64,000 nt of DNA from an uncultured Prevotellaceae bacterium (GCA_900543815.1 UQST01000010.1:8292-72291); one strand, 5' to 3'. Positions 1 to 9,509 are shown, counted from the stretch's first letter. The notes: a model not told the origin generated them from the letters alone. Made by a program: numbers and translations.

Positions 1-1088
1 TTTGCCACCTCCCAGTCATACTTGTCGCCATACTTGTCGTGCAGCTTGTGAAGCTCTGTGCCCAACCGGGATATGCTCATACGCTGGTTGGCAACAGCCT
101 GCAGATTGAGCTGATAACCGCCCCTGCCCAGAACCAGTCCGCCGGTCTCGTGGTCGGCTGTCACCACGATGAGTGTCTCGTCGGGGTGCTGCTGATAGAA
201 CTCATAGGCTACCTTCACGGCATCGTCCATCTCGATGAGTTCGGGAATGAACGCCACATCGTTGGCATGACAGAGCCAGTCTATCTTGCCACCCTCCACC
301 ATGAGGAAGAAGCCGTCCTTGCCTGCCTGCTTCTTGGTAAGGAAATTGATGGCAGCACGTGTGATGTCGGGCAGCGTGAGGTCACCCTCCTGGCGGTCAA
401 GCGCATAGGGGATACCGCCTCTATCCACCTTGCTGGCCTCCTCTGACTGGAGCAGTATCATCTTGTCGGCTTTCTTGCTGCGCTTCTGATACTCCTTGTA
501 GCTGCGGGTGATGCAGTAGCCTTTGTCCCGAGCCTGCTGGTAGAGGTCGGCTCCTCCATCGGGATTTGCGGGAGTGGTGAAGTCCGAACCGCCGAAGAAG
601 TCAAAGTCTGTAGCGACGAGCTGCTGCCCTATCATATAGGTATCGCCACGCTTTCCTACGTGGGCGTAGAAGGCTGCCGGAGTGGCATGATCCACAGTCA
701 CACTGGTGGTGATGCCCACTGCTGCACCTGCATCATGCGCCCACTGGGCGATACTGTTGACGGGAGTAGTGAGATCCTTGAGCACTCCCAAGGCTCCGTT
801 CTTGGTCTTGTTGCCTGTGGCAAGTGCAGTGCCGGCTGCAGCCGAGTCGGTCACACCGTTGGTGGCACTCTGTGTGTTGACATAGGCAGAGAAGGGGAAA
901 CTGGGGAAGCAGAGCGGCGTGATGCCGATGCGACCGTCAAGCGCACCCAGATACGTCTCGGCGGCATTGACCTGGTTGACGCCCATACCGTCGCCTATAA
1001 AGTAAAACACATACTTGGCCTTGCCTTCGGCCATTACCACCAGAGCCAGCAGGAAGAGGCTCAGAAATGCACTAATTCTCCTTTTCAT
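1..1088 (-). CDS. Alkaline phosphatase, PhoA superfamily (3' end outside window)
   Basis: Secreted alkaline phosphatase that hydrolyses phosphomonoesters in the periplasm. The gene starts with ATG at 1088 and runs off the left edge after about 362 codons, so the C-terminus is missing. A short signal peptide (MKRRISAFLSLFLLALVVMA) is followed by the metal-site motif IGDGMG, the nucleophile motif TDSAAAGTALATG, EGGKIDW with a following HAND, and the metal-ligand motif TADHETGG. These are the hallmarks of the alkaline phosphatase fold. A TAnnTTTG promoter box lies 27 bp upstream. The frame stays open throughout. Identification is firm; substrate preference cannot be read. Confidence 0.93.
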   Translation of the reverse strand, partial: MKRRISAFLSLFLLALVVMAEGKAKYVFYFIGDGMGVNQVNAAETYLGALDGRIGITPLCFPSFPFSAYVNTQSATNGVTDSAAAGTALATGNKTKNGALGVLKDLTTPVNSIAQWAHDAGAAVGITTSVTVDHATPAAFYAHVGKRGDTYMIGQQLVATDFDFFGGSDFTTPANPDGGADLYQQARDKGYCITRSYKEYQKRSKKADKMILLQSEEASKVDRGGIPYALDRQEGDLTLPDITRAAINFLTKKQAGKDGFFLMVEGGKIDWLCHANDVAFIPELIEMDDAVKVAYEFYQQHPDETLIVVTADHETGGLVLGRGGYQLNLQAVANQRMSISRLGTELHKLHDKYGDKYDWEVA

Positions 1089-1114
1089 TTGCAGTTTTGT
1101 TACTTTTTCACCTA

Positions 1115-1122
1115 CAAAGTTA
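1115..1122 (-). promoter_or_regulatory. Promoter -7 box of the alkaline phosphatase gene
   Basis: On the minus strand the sequence is TAACTTTG, a match to the Bacteroidota -7 consensus TAnnTTTG. It lies 27 bp before the ATG at 1088, giving a predicted leader of about 20 nt. No Pho-box-like direct repeat was recognised. Confidence 0.65.
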
Positions 1123-1180
1123 CGAATTATCAATGAGATTTGCCGCCCCTGCAAGCGCCATTATTCAGTATGAGAAGCAA

Positions 1181-1247
1181 AAAAAGAGGATTTGCGGAGC
1201 ATGTTTCGGACAAAATCATAACTTACCGAAACATGCTGCACAAATCC
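1181..1247 (-). terminator. Rho-independent terminator after aroB
   Basis: A 22-bp imperfect inverted repeat (arms 1188-1209 and 1226-1247, 19 of 22 positions paired, 16-nt loop) is followed on the minus strand by TCTTTTTTTGC. It lies about 95 bp past the aroB stop. A second perfect hairpin, TGCGGGAA/TTCCCGCA at 1257-1264 and 1270-1277, sits between it and aroB and is followed by eight T on the plus strand, so the spacer may stop transcription from both sides. Confidence 0.75.
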
Positions 1248-1340
1248 CTGCGCACATGCGGGAAGTACATTCCCGCACGCATCCAATCTTTTTTTTCTCA
1301 GTCAGAGAAAACCTCTCAGAGTCCTCACGAAGCCCGTTTC

Positions 1341-2405
1341 TCAGCACCCCATACTGTCGCGGTAGAAGTCGAGCGCCTCGAAGATTTCATCCTTGGAGGC
1401 AATCTGGTCGATGTGGATATCGCCCACATCGGAGAGCAGCGTGAAGTTGACCTGCCCTGCGGAGAGGTTCTTCTTGTCGTGCGTCATATAGTCATACAGG
1501 CGGTCGTACTCCTTGCAGTCGATGAGGAAAGTGCCGTAGTTCTCCCTCACGAAGGTAAGAGCCTGCTGCAGCACATCGTGCGGGAAGTGCATGCGCACGG
1601 CACTCAGATACAGCTCGCATATCATTCCCCATGCCACTGCATACCCATGCAGCACGGTACGCTCCTCGGCAAGTGCCAGACTCTCAAAGGCATGCCCGAC
1701 GGTGTGACCCAGATTGAGTGCCTTGCGGATACCCTTTTCGGTGGGATCCTGCTCCACTATGCGCTCCTTCACAGCCACGCTCTCGGCTATCATCTCCTGC
1801 AAGTGTGGCAGATCGGGCTGCGTAAGGTCGAAGCCCACAAGCTCGTTCCAATGCCTGCGCGTGCTGATGAGTCCGTGCTTGAGCATCTCGGCATAACCCG
1901 AACAGAGGTTCATGTCGTCAAGCGAAGCCAGGAAGCACGACGAGAGAATCACCGTGCGGGCAGGACAGAAGACTCCTATCTCGTTCTTCAGACCGCCGAA
2001 GTTGATGCCTGTCTTGCCGCCTACACTGGCATCCACCATGCTGAGCAGCGTGGTGGGAACGTTGATGTAAGGGATTCCGCGCTTGAATGTGCTGGCTGCA
2101 AAACCGCCCAGGTCGGTCACCATGCCGCCGCCCAGATTGACCATGAGGCTGTGTCGGGTGGCTCCTCCTTGCTGCAGCGCTGTCCATACAGACACGAGCG
2201 ATTCGATGTTCTTGTGCTCATCGGTGGGCTTGACGACGATGTCCACCGCTCCGTCCAGGCACTTCATGCCGGCGAGCAAAGGGCGGCAAAGCCGGTGGGT
2301 AGTGGTGTCGGTGAGCACAAACAGGCGGTCAAAGGACTGCCGTTCCAAAGCCTGCGTCAGACTCTGCTCCAGGTCTTGGGATATGATGACATTCTGCTTC
2401 TCCAT
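1341..2405 (-). CDS. aroB: 3-dehydroquinate synthase
   Basis: Second step of the shikimate pathway: closes DAHP to 3-dehydroquinate with NAD+ and a divalent metal, in the cytoplasm. The NAD/substrate region reads GGGMVTDLGGFAAS, followed by NVPTTLLSMVDASVGGKTG, and the metal-ligand segment LNLGHTVGHAFE is intact. Starting at MEKQN (2405) gives 354 residues, the normal family length; ATG at 2414 is a near-equal alternative. The open frame extends 260 bp further upstream, but that part runs through a non-coding repeat array and beyond the promoter box at 2462-2469, so it is not part of the protein. A terminator follows. Confidence 0.96.
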   Translation of the reverse strand: MEKQNVIISQDLEQSLTQALERQSFDRLFVLTDTTTHRLCRPLLAGMKCLDGAVDIVVKPTDEHKNIESLVSVWTALQQGGATRHSLMVNLGGGMVTDLGGFAASTFKRGIPYINVPTTLLSMVDASVGGKTGINFGGLKNEIGVFCPARTVILSSCFLASLDDMNLCSGYAEMLKHGLISTRRHWNELVGFDLTQPDLPHLQEMIAESVAVKERIVEQDPTEKGIRKALNLGHTVGHAFESLALAEERTVLHGYAVAWGMICELYLSAVRMHFPHDVLQQALTFVRENYGTFLIDCKEYDRLYDYMTHDKKNLSAGQVNFTLLSDVGDIHIDQIASKDEIFEALDFYRDSMGC

Positions 2406-2461
2406 AATCTGCATATATATAATATGTATAGGACAATTCGCCTCTGGGGGCTTTCCACATG

Positions 2462-2469
2462 CAAAGGTA
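2462..2469 (-). promoter_or_regulatory. Promoter -7 box of aroB
   Basis: Minus strand TACCTTTG, a TAnnTTTG match, about 57 bp before the aroB start. The predicted leader contains the AT-rich alternating stretch ATTATATATATG at about 2411-2424, a motif that recurs upstream of several other genes here. The box fixes the aroB start downstream of it. Confidence 0.7.
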
Positions 2470-2608
2470 CGCACTTTTGGAGGCAAAGGATGCACATCGC
2501 ACCCGCATTTTACACCATCGGCACCCTTTTTCGGTCCAACAGGGAGAGTGGGCGGGAGATGGCGGGATGCCGGTGCGCCATCCACCCCACCCTTTCGCTC
2601 CCGATAGC

Positions 2609-2696
2609 GCACTGCGGTGCGATGCCCGATGCAGCGTGCTGCATCGGCCTGCGCAGCGTGCTGCATGAGCCATCGCAGCGCACTGCATTGTCCGTC
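2609..2696. repeat. 22-bp palindrome array A (4 units), aroB/lipoprotein gap
   Basis: Four consecutive 22-bp units at 2609, 2631, 2653 and 2675. Cores are GCACTGCGGTGC, GCAGCGTGCTGC (twice) and GCAGCGCACTGC. Linkers are GATGCCCGAT, ATCGGCCTGC, ATGAGCCATC and ATTGTCCGTC. CCACCCCACCCT lies at 2582-2593 on the left, similar to flanks of arrays C and F. The rest of the 493-bp gap (2406-2898) holds the aroB promoter and unassigned GC-rich sequence. Confidence 0.85.
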
Positions 2697-2898
2697 CCAG
2701 CTTCACCGGCATACCCAAGAAGCGGCACAAGCCTGCCGGAAGAACCGACTTCCCTGCCCCGCCAGCCCCATTACGAAAGCCAGGAGGCTGCCCCCGCTCT
2801 GCCGGCACAGAATGCCAGCAGAGGAGAGACAGCCTTCTGTGTGCCTTTTCCCCTTGCGCCTGACGTAGCGGGACAGTCCCGCAGCGCATGGCAGGAAA

Positions 2899-4977
2899 TC
2901 AGTAGCCTGTGTGCTCCATAAAGGTCTTGTACTCCTTATCGTAGGAGTCCGTGATGCAGAAGTCGGGTTTGATGAAGGTGAGGTAATGCAGAGCATTGTC
3001 GGAAGCATAGCTCTGACCGGCACTGCGGAACATCAGCCACAACCAGTTCTCCTTGTATGCCTTGGCCTCGTAACTTCTGCCCTCGATGCTGTAAGAGCCG
3101 CTGGGGCACTCCACATTGCCTACCTCGTGGATGTTCTCACCATCGTGGATGCCCTCTACCTGCATATTTTCAATGGCAATACCACTAAAAATCAGACCGT
3201 TGACATAGTGGGGTGCATCGCCGTACTCATATTCGTTGGCCACCATATCCATCCTGTCCATGAAGAGCGCGCCCGACACTTGGAACTTCACCCTATAATA
3301 TACCCACGGCATACCCACAAGCTCTACATACTTCCAGCTATCGCCATCGCCCTTGATATAGTCGGTGCTGTTCTTGCCCACGGAGCGCTCATAGTCGGAC
3401 AGGAAAGTGACGGAGACGGGCTGATCATAGAGCAATGTCACATTGCGGGCAGTGCTCACGCGCTTGAAGTCCTCACCCTCAAGTTGTACCCAGATGCGTA
3501 TCGGCATTTGGGTGCGAGCCTGATGCTTCTCCGCATTTATCTCCTGATAGGCATCTCTGTGCACGGGTATAACGAAGGTGGCATCATCGTCGTCTTCGTC
3601 ATCATCCAGTGTAGATACGGGATAGAATCCGTCTCCCACGCTCACTCCCCAGCGGCTGATGTGCTCGATGGAGGGCTTTGTGGCAGTAGCCTTACAGCGG
3701 AAATCGGTGAAGCCTCCGTAGCTGTAATACTGAGCGCTGAGTACTTGCAGCCCGGCATCATTCTCGCAGTCGAGGGGAACATCGGTGCAGAAACGGGTCC
3801 CCTTCTGCTCAAACATGTAGGAGTAATCGCGATAGGACTGCAGGTAGAAGCGGCATACATACTCGGTGCCAGGCTTCAGCCCCTCAACCACAAACCGCTC
3901 GGGTATCGTGACGGACTTGACTTCTCCCCGGGCGTTGGCCTTGAACTTGCCCATTCGGTGCAGGCTCTCGGCTGTGACGGGGCTGCCCACTTCGGTTACA
4001 CACACGCCATAGACGAAGTTGCTCACCTCGCCTATGCCTGTGGTCAGGAGTTCTCCGAAGAAGTTCACAGTGCACGAATTGGTGCCGGGAAGCACCTCGG
4101 TATTGACCCCCATGAACACTATGGGCCGTCTGGCCCACTCGCTGCGGTTGTCCACCAGCGCGCTGCTGCCGCCATTGACAGTCTCTTTCCACGCGCCTAT
4201 GAGTGCCTGCAGCTGATTCTCATCAGCAATGAGAGCGGAAGAAGAGCCGAGCACACCGCCCACAGCACAGCTCACCTCGCCCTTGTCGGGACAGGCGCTC
4301 TGGATGGTCTGGGCCAGTTGGGAAGAGCTCTTGTCGCTCATCTGCATGTAACGGTTCAGCATGCGCGTCATATTGAGGAAGCGTCTGATGTCCCGGTTCT
4401 TGGCATCCGGCGTACCCAGAGAGCCTGTGCTACCCTTCAGTTCATCCTCTATCTCCAGTGCTTCACTGAGTCCCTCGAGCTGAAGCTCCGTGAGAGACAG
4501 CCCCTGGAGCAGGGTTGTATTGTCCAAGGCATTTTCCTTGCGATGCACTGCCTTGGCACCTTCCTCGCCCTCGTCATCGGTCAGCACGAACGACTTACCG
4601 TAGGCCGTCACGTAGAGCTTAGTGGCTGTCTCCTTGCCGCCAGCGGCTCCCGTCACCGTGTGCATCTGCAAGAGGGAGCCGCGGATGTACTTCAAATGAC
4701 CCTCCTCATCGAAGAGCAGATGGAAATAGTTGCTGTCCATCTGACAGTCGAGGCGGGGTTCGAGCCCCGGCTGATAAAGCATGTAGGCATCCTTGTTCAT
4801 AAAGCAAGTGGTGCTGCTGCCCTCCCACTTCACCATCGCATAGAGGTTGTCGGGCAAATTCCCCGGCCTGGATGGGGGTGTTGGGCCGGGTTCGGGCTCG
4901 TCAGAACCATCACAGGCTGCCATCAGAAGTGTGCCGCAAAGGGCACAGAGGCAGGCAAGAAACCAATACTTTTTCAT
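2899..4977 (-). CDS. Large lipoprotein with fibronectin-like region, function unknown
   Basis: A 692-residue predicted lipoprotein. The signal peptide ends in a lipobox LMAAC with the lipid-bearing Cys at residue 22, followed by an acidic and proline-rich linker typical of surface lipoproteins in this phylum. The middle contains a fibronectin-III-like stretch (about residues 300-400, with GLKPGTEYVCRFYL) and a run of acidic residues DDDEDDDD near residue 470. No catalytic motif was recognised. It follows the DUF1460 gene by 72 bp and may be the last gene of the long minus-strand operon. Function is not assigned. Confidence 0.8.
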   Translation of the reverse strand: MKKYWFLACLCALCGTLLMAACDGSDEPEPGPTPPSRPGNLPDNLYAMVKWEGSSTTCFMNKDAYMLYQPGLEPRLDCQMDSNYFHLLFDEEGHLKYIRGSLLQMHTVTGAAGGKETATKLYVTAYGKSFVLTDDEGEEGAKAVHRKENALDNTTLLQGLSLTELQLEGLSEALEIEDELKGSTGSLGTPDAKNRDIRRFLNMTRMLNRYMQMSDKSSSQLAQTIQSACPDKGEVSCAVGGVLGSSSALIADENQLQALIGAWKETVNGGSSALVDNRSEWARRPIVFMGVNTEVLPGTNSCTVNFFGELLTTGIGEVSNFVYGVCVTEVGSPVTAESLHRMGKFKANARGEVKSVTIPERFVVEGLKPGTEYVCRFYLQSYRDYSYMFEQKGTRFCTDVPLDCENDAGLQVLSAQYYSYGGFTDFRCKATATKPSIEHISRWGVSVGDGFYPVSTLDDDEDDDDATFVIPVHRDAYQEINAEKHQARTQMPIRIWVQLEGEDFKRVSTARNVTLLYDQPVSVTFLSDYERSVGKNSTDYIKGDGDSWKYVELVGMPWVYYRVKFQVSGALFMDRMDMVANEYEYGDAPHYVNGLIFSGIAIENMQVEGIHDGENIHEVGNVECPSGSYSIEGRSYEAKAYKENWLWLMFRSAGQSYASDNALHYLTFIKPDFCITDSYDKEYKTFMEHTGY

Positions 4978-5049
4978 ATTCCTATTCTTTTTGATTAGTC
5001 TGTATTCACCATTTCATTCTTTTGGGACAACCGCAGCAGGCGCACAGAC

Positions 5050-5919
5050 TCACCGGCAGACTCTGATGACACGTATGCCCACCGACGATGGATGCTTCTG
5101 CAGATAGCGGTAGAGAGGCACGCTGTCGAGCACCACCCGATGGCTGATGCTGCTTGCGTTGAGCAGATGAAGCCGGCCGTCACTGCCCCACACGGCGATT
5201 CCCAGGTGACTGACATCCAGTCCGTCACGGCTGGTAACGAGTGCCAGTATGTCGCCATCCTGTATGCACGACAGCTCACGGCGCCCCTTGCCGGTCAGGC
5301 TGGCGGGGATGTATCTCACCTGCTGTCCGCTGAACTCCTGCTCACGCTTAGCCACGCGGACGGCCTCAGCCTCATCGCTGCCTATCACAGGGTAGGCGCT
5401 GCGGTGATGCGACATATAGTGCAGGTCGAGTTTCTGCACTTGGGTGAACGGGTAATGCCGCTGGCCGGCACCTCCCTTCACCTCGCTCACCAGTCCGCGC
5501 CTCTCTGCCGATGCTATCCATTGGCTGAAGTAATGGCAACGGCTGGCGTATCCGTCCATCTGTCCATCAAAGTAGCGGATGGCCAGGAGCCAGTTGCAGA
5601 AGTCGGCCCAATGCCTTCCCCCATGCCGGGTAGCCAGCGTGAGGGCGGTTACGGTCTCCACCAGAGTGGTGCAGTCCATCTGCCTCAGGTTGACCACCAG
5701 CTCTTCGCGTCCGTCCTCGCTCTCCAGTGTACGGCCCACATAAGGCAGTCCCAGGAACTGCCGTGCATAGTACAGCATGAGGGAGGAGTCGGCTGGCAGA
5801 GCGGCCCCATCACGCAGCAAAGCTTCCACCCTGATGCTATCGGACTTTTCATAGCGCACTGCCCACGAAGCGGCAGGCAGTAGCAGGAGGCAGAGCAACA
5901 GGCTGAGCGTGCGTCTCAT
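5050..5919 (-). CDS. DUF1460 family N-acetylmuramoyl-L-alanine amidase-like protein
   Basis: A 289-residue exported protein of the DUF1460 family, an NlpC/P60-related fold linked to peptidoglycan amidase activity. The start at 5919 gives a classic signal peptide (MRRTLSLLLCLLLLPAASWA). The candidate catalytic Cys is in RQMDCTTLVETV and the candidate His in DVSHLGIAVWG. The ATG overlaps the stop of the AmpG gene by 4 bp (ATGA), so the two are translationally coupled. Pairing an amidase-like hydrolase with a muropeptide permease points to peptidoglycan recycling. The longer frame to 6030 is rejected because it enters AmpG. Confidence 0.88.
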   Translation of the reverse strand: MRRTLSLLLCLLLLPAASWAVRYEKSDSIRVEALLRDGAALPADSSLMLYYARQFLGLPYVGRTLESEDGREELVVNLRQMDCTTLVETVTALTLATRHGGRHWADFCNWLLAIRYFDGQMDGYASRCHYFSQWIASAERRGLVSEVKGGAGQRHYPFTQVQKLDLHYMSHHRSAYPVIGSDEAEAVRVAKREQEFSGQQVRYIPASLTGKGRRELSCIQDGDILALVTSRDGLDVSHLGIAVWGSDGRLHLLNASSISHRVVLDSVPLYRYLQKHPSSVGIRVIRVCR

Positions 5920-7175
5920 CGGCGCTCCTCCTCGGGCAGATGCACCAGTGCGGTGACTGCGAAAGTGACCAGGCAGAAGGCCATCACCAGCCAGAAGAAC
6001 TGCACATAGCCCACCTTGTCGGAAATCCAACCGCTCACCATGCCCGGCAGCATTACGCCACCCAGATACTGGAAAGCGGTGCAGAGCGAGAACACACTGG
6101 TGCTGCGCTCGCCATGGGCAAAGGATACCAGATAGAGGGTATAGGCAGTGAAGCCCAGTCCGTAACCTATCTGCTCAAAGAAGACACAGGATGCCACCAG
6201 CCAAGTTGCAGTGCCTTGGATGTAACTGAGGTACACATATACGATATCGGGAAGGGTGATACTGAGCACCAGAGGCCACAAGCATCGCTTCAGCCCATAC
6301 TTTGACACGAGCCAGCCACCCAGCAGACCGCCCAACAGGAGTCCGATGACACCTATCGTACCATACACCACGCCATAAGTCACATCGTCCATCGCCAAAC
6401 CTCCCTCGGCCAAGGAACGCTTCAGGAAGAGGGGTACGATTTTGGTCAGAAGCCCCTCAGGCAGGCGGAACAGCAGTATGAAAGCCAGTGCCGTAATGAT
6501 GTGCGGCTTGCGGAAGAACACGTAGAATGTCTGCAGGAAGTCGCTCAAGATATCCTTACGAGAAACGCTGGGAGCCGGCTGCTCCACCACTGGAAGCGCA
6601 CGCACATGCCACATATAGAGCAACACCATCAGTGCTGCAACGGCCAGGAAGGTGACCGACCAGGCTACGCTCACGTGCATGCCGCTGTGCTGCAGCAGCC
6701 CTGCCAAAGCCACCAGACCGCCCTGACCCAGCACCAGACCCACGCGGTAGAAGGTGTTGCGGACGCCTACGTAGAACTCCTGATCGACGTTGGAGAGGCC
6801 CAGAATATAGAAGCCATCGGCCGAGATGTCGTGTGTGGAACTGGCAAAAGCGACGAGCATGAACAGCGCCAGTGTAGCCTGAAGCCACATGGGAGTGGGC
6901 AAACTGAGTGCCACAGCCGCCAGCGCGGCTCCCACAAGCAGCTGCATGGAGAGTATCCACCAGCGTTTGGTGCGGAAGGTATCAATGAACGGGCTCCACA
7001 GAGGCTTGATGACCCATGGCAGGCCAAGCCAGCTCGTGTAAAGGGCTATCTGCGTGTCACTGAGCCCCATCTCCTGATAGAGCACCACTGACATCAGCAT
7101 AACTGCTGCAAAGGGCAGCGATTCGCCCAGGTACAGACTGGGCACCCACATGTAGGGTTTCTTTGTCTTCATCAC
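5916..7175 (-). CDS. ampG: AmpG-like muropeptide/MFS permease
   Basis: Inner-membrane major facilitator of 419 residues and about 12 membrane segments. The N-terminal LYTSWLGLPWVIKPLWSPFIDTF pattern (short form WVIKPLWSPFID) is typical of the AmpG branch, which imports anhydro-muropeptides released during wall turnover. It overlaps the DUF1460 amidase gene by 4 bp, which supports a recycling role. The start at 7175 (MMKTKK) or 7172 cannot be separated. Symbol is given by family resemblance and context; other transported solutes are not excluded. Confidence 0.85.
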   Translation of the reverse strand: MMKTKKPYMWVPSLYLGESLPFAAVMLMSVVLYQEMGLSDTQIALYTSWLGLPWVIKPLWSPFIDTFRTKRWWILSMQLLVGAALAAVALSLPTPMWLQATLALFMLVAFASSTHDISADGFYILGLSNVDQEFYVGVRNTFYRVGLVLGQGGLVALAGLLQHSGMHVSVAWSVTFLAVAALMVLLYMWHVRALPVVEQPAPSVSRKDILSDFLQTFYVFFRKPHIITALAFILLFRLPEGLLTKIVPLFLKRSLAEGGLAMDDVTYGVVYGTIGVIGLLLGGLLGGWLVSKYGLKRCLWPLVLSITLPDIVYVYLSYIQGTATWLVASCVFFEQIGYGLGFTAYTLYLVSFAHGERSTSVFSLCTAFQYLGGVMLPGMVSGWISDKVGYVQFFWLVMAFCLVTFAVTALVHLPEEERR

Positions 7176-7261
7176 TTGTCAGAATATATCGGTTTGTCTT
7201 GTTTCGGTTTCCTCTTCTTATATTATCAGTCTGCACGGTTCGACTTATCGGCCTGCACGGT

Positions 7262-8512
7262 TCACCGCTTGCCTGTGCTCACGGTGGAGCAGCCCACCAG
7301 ACGGTCGTAACGAGCGCCCTGCGCGCGGAAATAGACCATGGTGGTGTATTCGTTCTCTGCCTCAAAGAAATCTCCGTCGGTGCGCTTCGTGCTCCCGTCC
7401 TCCTGGCGGTACTGATAGCTGTAATAGCCCTGCTTGAGCATGACGGCAGCATGATATTGCTTGGTCAGTTCGTCGTATTCCATGCGGCATTCGGGTGCAA
7501 AGGCCTGGCCGGTCCACAGTCCGCACACATACACGTCGCCTCCCGGCAAGCGCGGAGTGCCCAGCAGGAAGTGCACCACCACATATTCGGCCTGTGTATC
7601 CTCGGCTCCGTCATCCGGTGCACGCACCACCCGCACCCCGTTCTGGTCCTCTACGTAGGAATAGTTACGGGCAGGCCGGTCCTCGAAGAGTGTGGCGTGG
7701 TAATAAGGTTCGTACCATTCCATGCGATCGACACCTGCTGCCGCACGCTGTACGTCCAGTATCTCAAAGCGATGGAACTCGTTTCCTGCGGGGAAGACAA
7801 GGCGCCGGTTGTGGGTGAAGGACATGCCTGCGGCATTGCGCTCATTGGGCTTCAGGTCGGTCACCATCGAATCCCACCGGCGGTTCTGGAGCACTTGCAC
7901 GCGGAACTCTTGCAGTGGATCTGCCACACTCAGCGTGCCATATCCCACCTTGAGAGTGAGTTGCTGATGGTCGGCATTGAAGTCGATATCGGTATTGGAG
8001 CTCACTTGCTGGGCTATGCTCACGCTGTTCTCGTACACACAGAAGCGCGCTTCGAGCACGGGGTCATCCGCATCGGGGTCGTCGCCGTCAGCGAATACCT
8101 TCACGCAGTAATTGCCACTCAGAAGCACGGTCACGTCCTTGTTGGGTATAGTGAGACGGTAATGGGTGTATATCTGTGTGGTATTGAAACTCTTCTCATA
8201 GTCCTCCACGGGCTGTCCGTTGGTGCCTGCCAACCAGTCGCTCTCGAAGATGCCATCGCTCACGCGCCAGTCTGCATCGCAGTGATATACGTAATAGACA
8301 TAGCGATGATAGTCGTGGCTCATCTGGTCCCACGACACCTCCACATGCTGGTGTTTGCCCTGCGCCAGCCAGGGCGGCAGCGTGGGGTTGCCATCGGCAC
8401 ACACCTGCAGGGTGCGTACCGTCTCGTCGAAGATGCGCTGCTCCTGCGCTGCACCTCCCCAGGGAAGCAGGAGCAGGATGAAGGCAAGCAATATGGCCGT
8501 GCGATGTATCAT
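7262..8512 (-). CDS. DUF5103 protein (type IX secretion plug family)
   Basis: A 416-residue exported protein with signal peptide MIHRTAILLAFILLLLPWGGAAQ. It is a full-length DUF5103 protein, a Bacteroidota family named after the plug protein of the type IX secretion translocon. Features include the early QVCADGNPTLPP segment, the YVYYVYHCDADW motif and a C-terminal YYSYQYR strand pattern. No other type IX component is in the window, so a role in that system is inferred from family only. It lies 19 bp after the TRIC gene and 86 bp before ampG. Confidence 0.85.
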   Translation of the reverse strand: MIHRTAILLAFILLLLPWGGAAQEQRIFDETVRTLQVCADGNPTLPPWLAQGKHQHVEVSWDQMSHDYHRYVYYVYHCDADWRVSDGIFESDWLAGTNGQPVEDYEKSFNTTQIYTHYRLTIPNKDVTVLLSGNYCVKVFADGDDPDADDPVLEARFCVYENSVSIAQQVSSNTDIDFNADHQQLTLKVGYGTLSVADPLQEFRVQVLQNRRWDSMVTDLKPNERNAAGMSFTHNRRLVFPAGNEFHRFEILDVQRAAAGVDRMEWYEPYYHATLFEDRPARNYSYVEDQNGVRVVRAPDDGAEDTQAEYVVVHFLLGTPRLPGGDVYVCGLWTGQAFAPECRMEYDELTKQYHAAVMLKQGYYSYQYRQEDGSTKRTDGDFFEAENEYTTMVYFRAQGARYDRLVGCSTVSTGKR

Positions 8513-8531
8513 GCGTGAGAGGATGAGGGTA

Positions 8532-9203
8532 TCACTTCAGAATCTCTTCGTCACCCGACAGGATGGGCAGGCGCCACTGGTAGTGTACAGCCAGTACACG
8601 CATCAGGATGACGGTGACAATGCTCAGCAGGGCGTTGACCTCCAGCGTGAGTCCCAGGCGATGGCACCCCGCATAGACCAGTCCACCCGCCACGCAGGCC
8701 AGGGCATATATCTCCTTGCGGAAGATGAGGGGCACCTCGTTGATGAACACATCACGTATCACACCGCCTGCCGCGCCTGTAATCGACCCCATGGTAATGG
8801 CTACCCAATAGGGGAAGCCCATGTTGAGCGCCTTCTCGATGCCTATTACATTGAACAGGGCAAGGCCGATGGTGTCGAAGATGAACCACGTGTTGTTCTG
8901 CCGCACAAGGTATTTGCCGAAGAACATGACGCCCACCACTGCCAGGGCGCAGCATATGAAGTAGCTGCCGTTAGTCATCCAGAAGGGGTTGACACCCAGC
9001 ATGAAGTCGCGCAGGGTACCGCCTCCGATGGCAGTGGCCATGCCCACTATCCAGGCGCCGAATATGTCGAACTGCTTGGCCGACGCGAGTCTTACGCCCG
9101 AGAGAGCGAAGGCGAAGGTGCCAATGAACTCAATGACCACGAACGAGACGGGCAGTCGGAGGGCGACCCCCATCTCCTGCAGGATGCTGATTAACCAGTC
9201 CAT
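8532..9203 (-). CDS. TRIC/UPF0126 family cation channel
   Basis: A 223-residue membrane protein of the prokaryotic TRIC (formerly UPF0126, YicG) family, thought to form trimeric cation channels. It shows the two-repeat layout: the first repeat has GTFAFALSG and AIGGGTLRDFMLG, the second GSITGAAGGVIRDVFIN. About seven membrane segments are visible. It sits in the middle of the long minus-strand operon, 39 bp after the PqqD-like gene. The transported ion is not predictable. Confidence 0.9.
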   Translation of the reverse strand: MDWLISILQEMGVALRLPVSFVVIEFIGTFAFALSGVRLASAKQFDIFGAWIVGMATAIGGGTLRDFMLGVNPFWMTNGSYFICCALAVVGVMFFGKYLVRQNNTWFIFDTIGLALFNVIGIEKALNMGFPYWVAITMGSITGAAGGVIRDVFINEVPLIFRKEIYALACVAGGLVYAGCHRLGLTLEVNALLSIVTVILMRVLAVHYQWRLPILSGDEEILK

Positions 9204-9242
9204 GTGTGTCTGTCTTAGCGTTGAAAAACCAACAGAAGCCGC

Positions 9243-9509
9243 TTACTCCAGCAGTCCTTCCAGAGTCCACTGCGCCAGTATCTCGGCCGAGTCGGCCAGC
9301 GCACGGTCGTGCTCCACCTCATACTCACCGCAGAGCAGGTCGGCCATAAGGGGTGCATCGAAACTGCCATCGCCCACGGCCTTCCACAGGAAAGCCGCTG
9401 TCTCATTGAGGCTGATAATCTTGCTGAAGTCTATATTCTCCATGCCATAGGCCATGATGACGTGTTCGCCGCACACGTCACGGAGTTCGAATCCTTTCTT
9501 CTTTCTCAT
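9243..9509 (-). CDS. PqqD-like peptide-binding protein
   Basis: An 88-residue protein of the PqqD family: small winged-helix proteins that bind precursor peptides for modification enzymes. The family pattern is visible in FSKIISLNETAAFLWKAV, matching the usual 'hxhNxxAxxhW' core, with a helical C-terminus ending in ILAQWTLEGLLE. It follows the signal-peptidase-like and HPr-kinase-like genes in an arrangement seen in peptide-modification clusters. No radical SAM enzyme or ABC exporter is nearby, so its client is unknown. Confidence 0.85.
   Translation of the reverse strand: MRKKKGFELRDVCGEHVIMAYGMENIDFSKIISLNETAAFLWKAVGDGSFDAPLMADLLCGEYEVEHDRALADSAEILAQWTLEGLLE

Noticed and set aside
2609..2696. 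CRISPR array
   Set aside because: Linkers are only 10 bp and themselves similar, cores vary, there are three or four units per locus at ten loci, and no cas genes are present.
1140..2921. 593-codon plus-strand ORF opposite aroB
   Set aside because: It is antisense to aroB, has no recognisable domain, and runs through array A. Long antisense frames are expected at this GC content.
2911..4998. 695-codon plus-strand ORF opposite the large lipoprotein
   Set aside because: The minus-strand frame has a signal peptide and lipobox; this frame has neither and mirrors it almost exactly.
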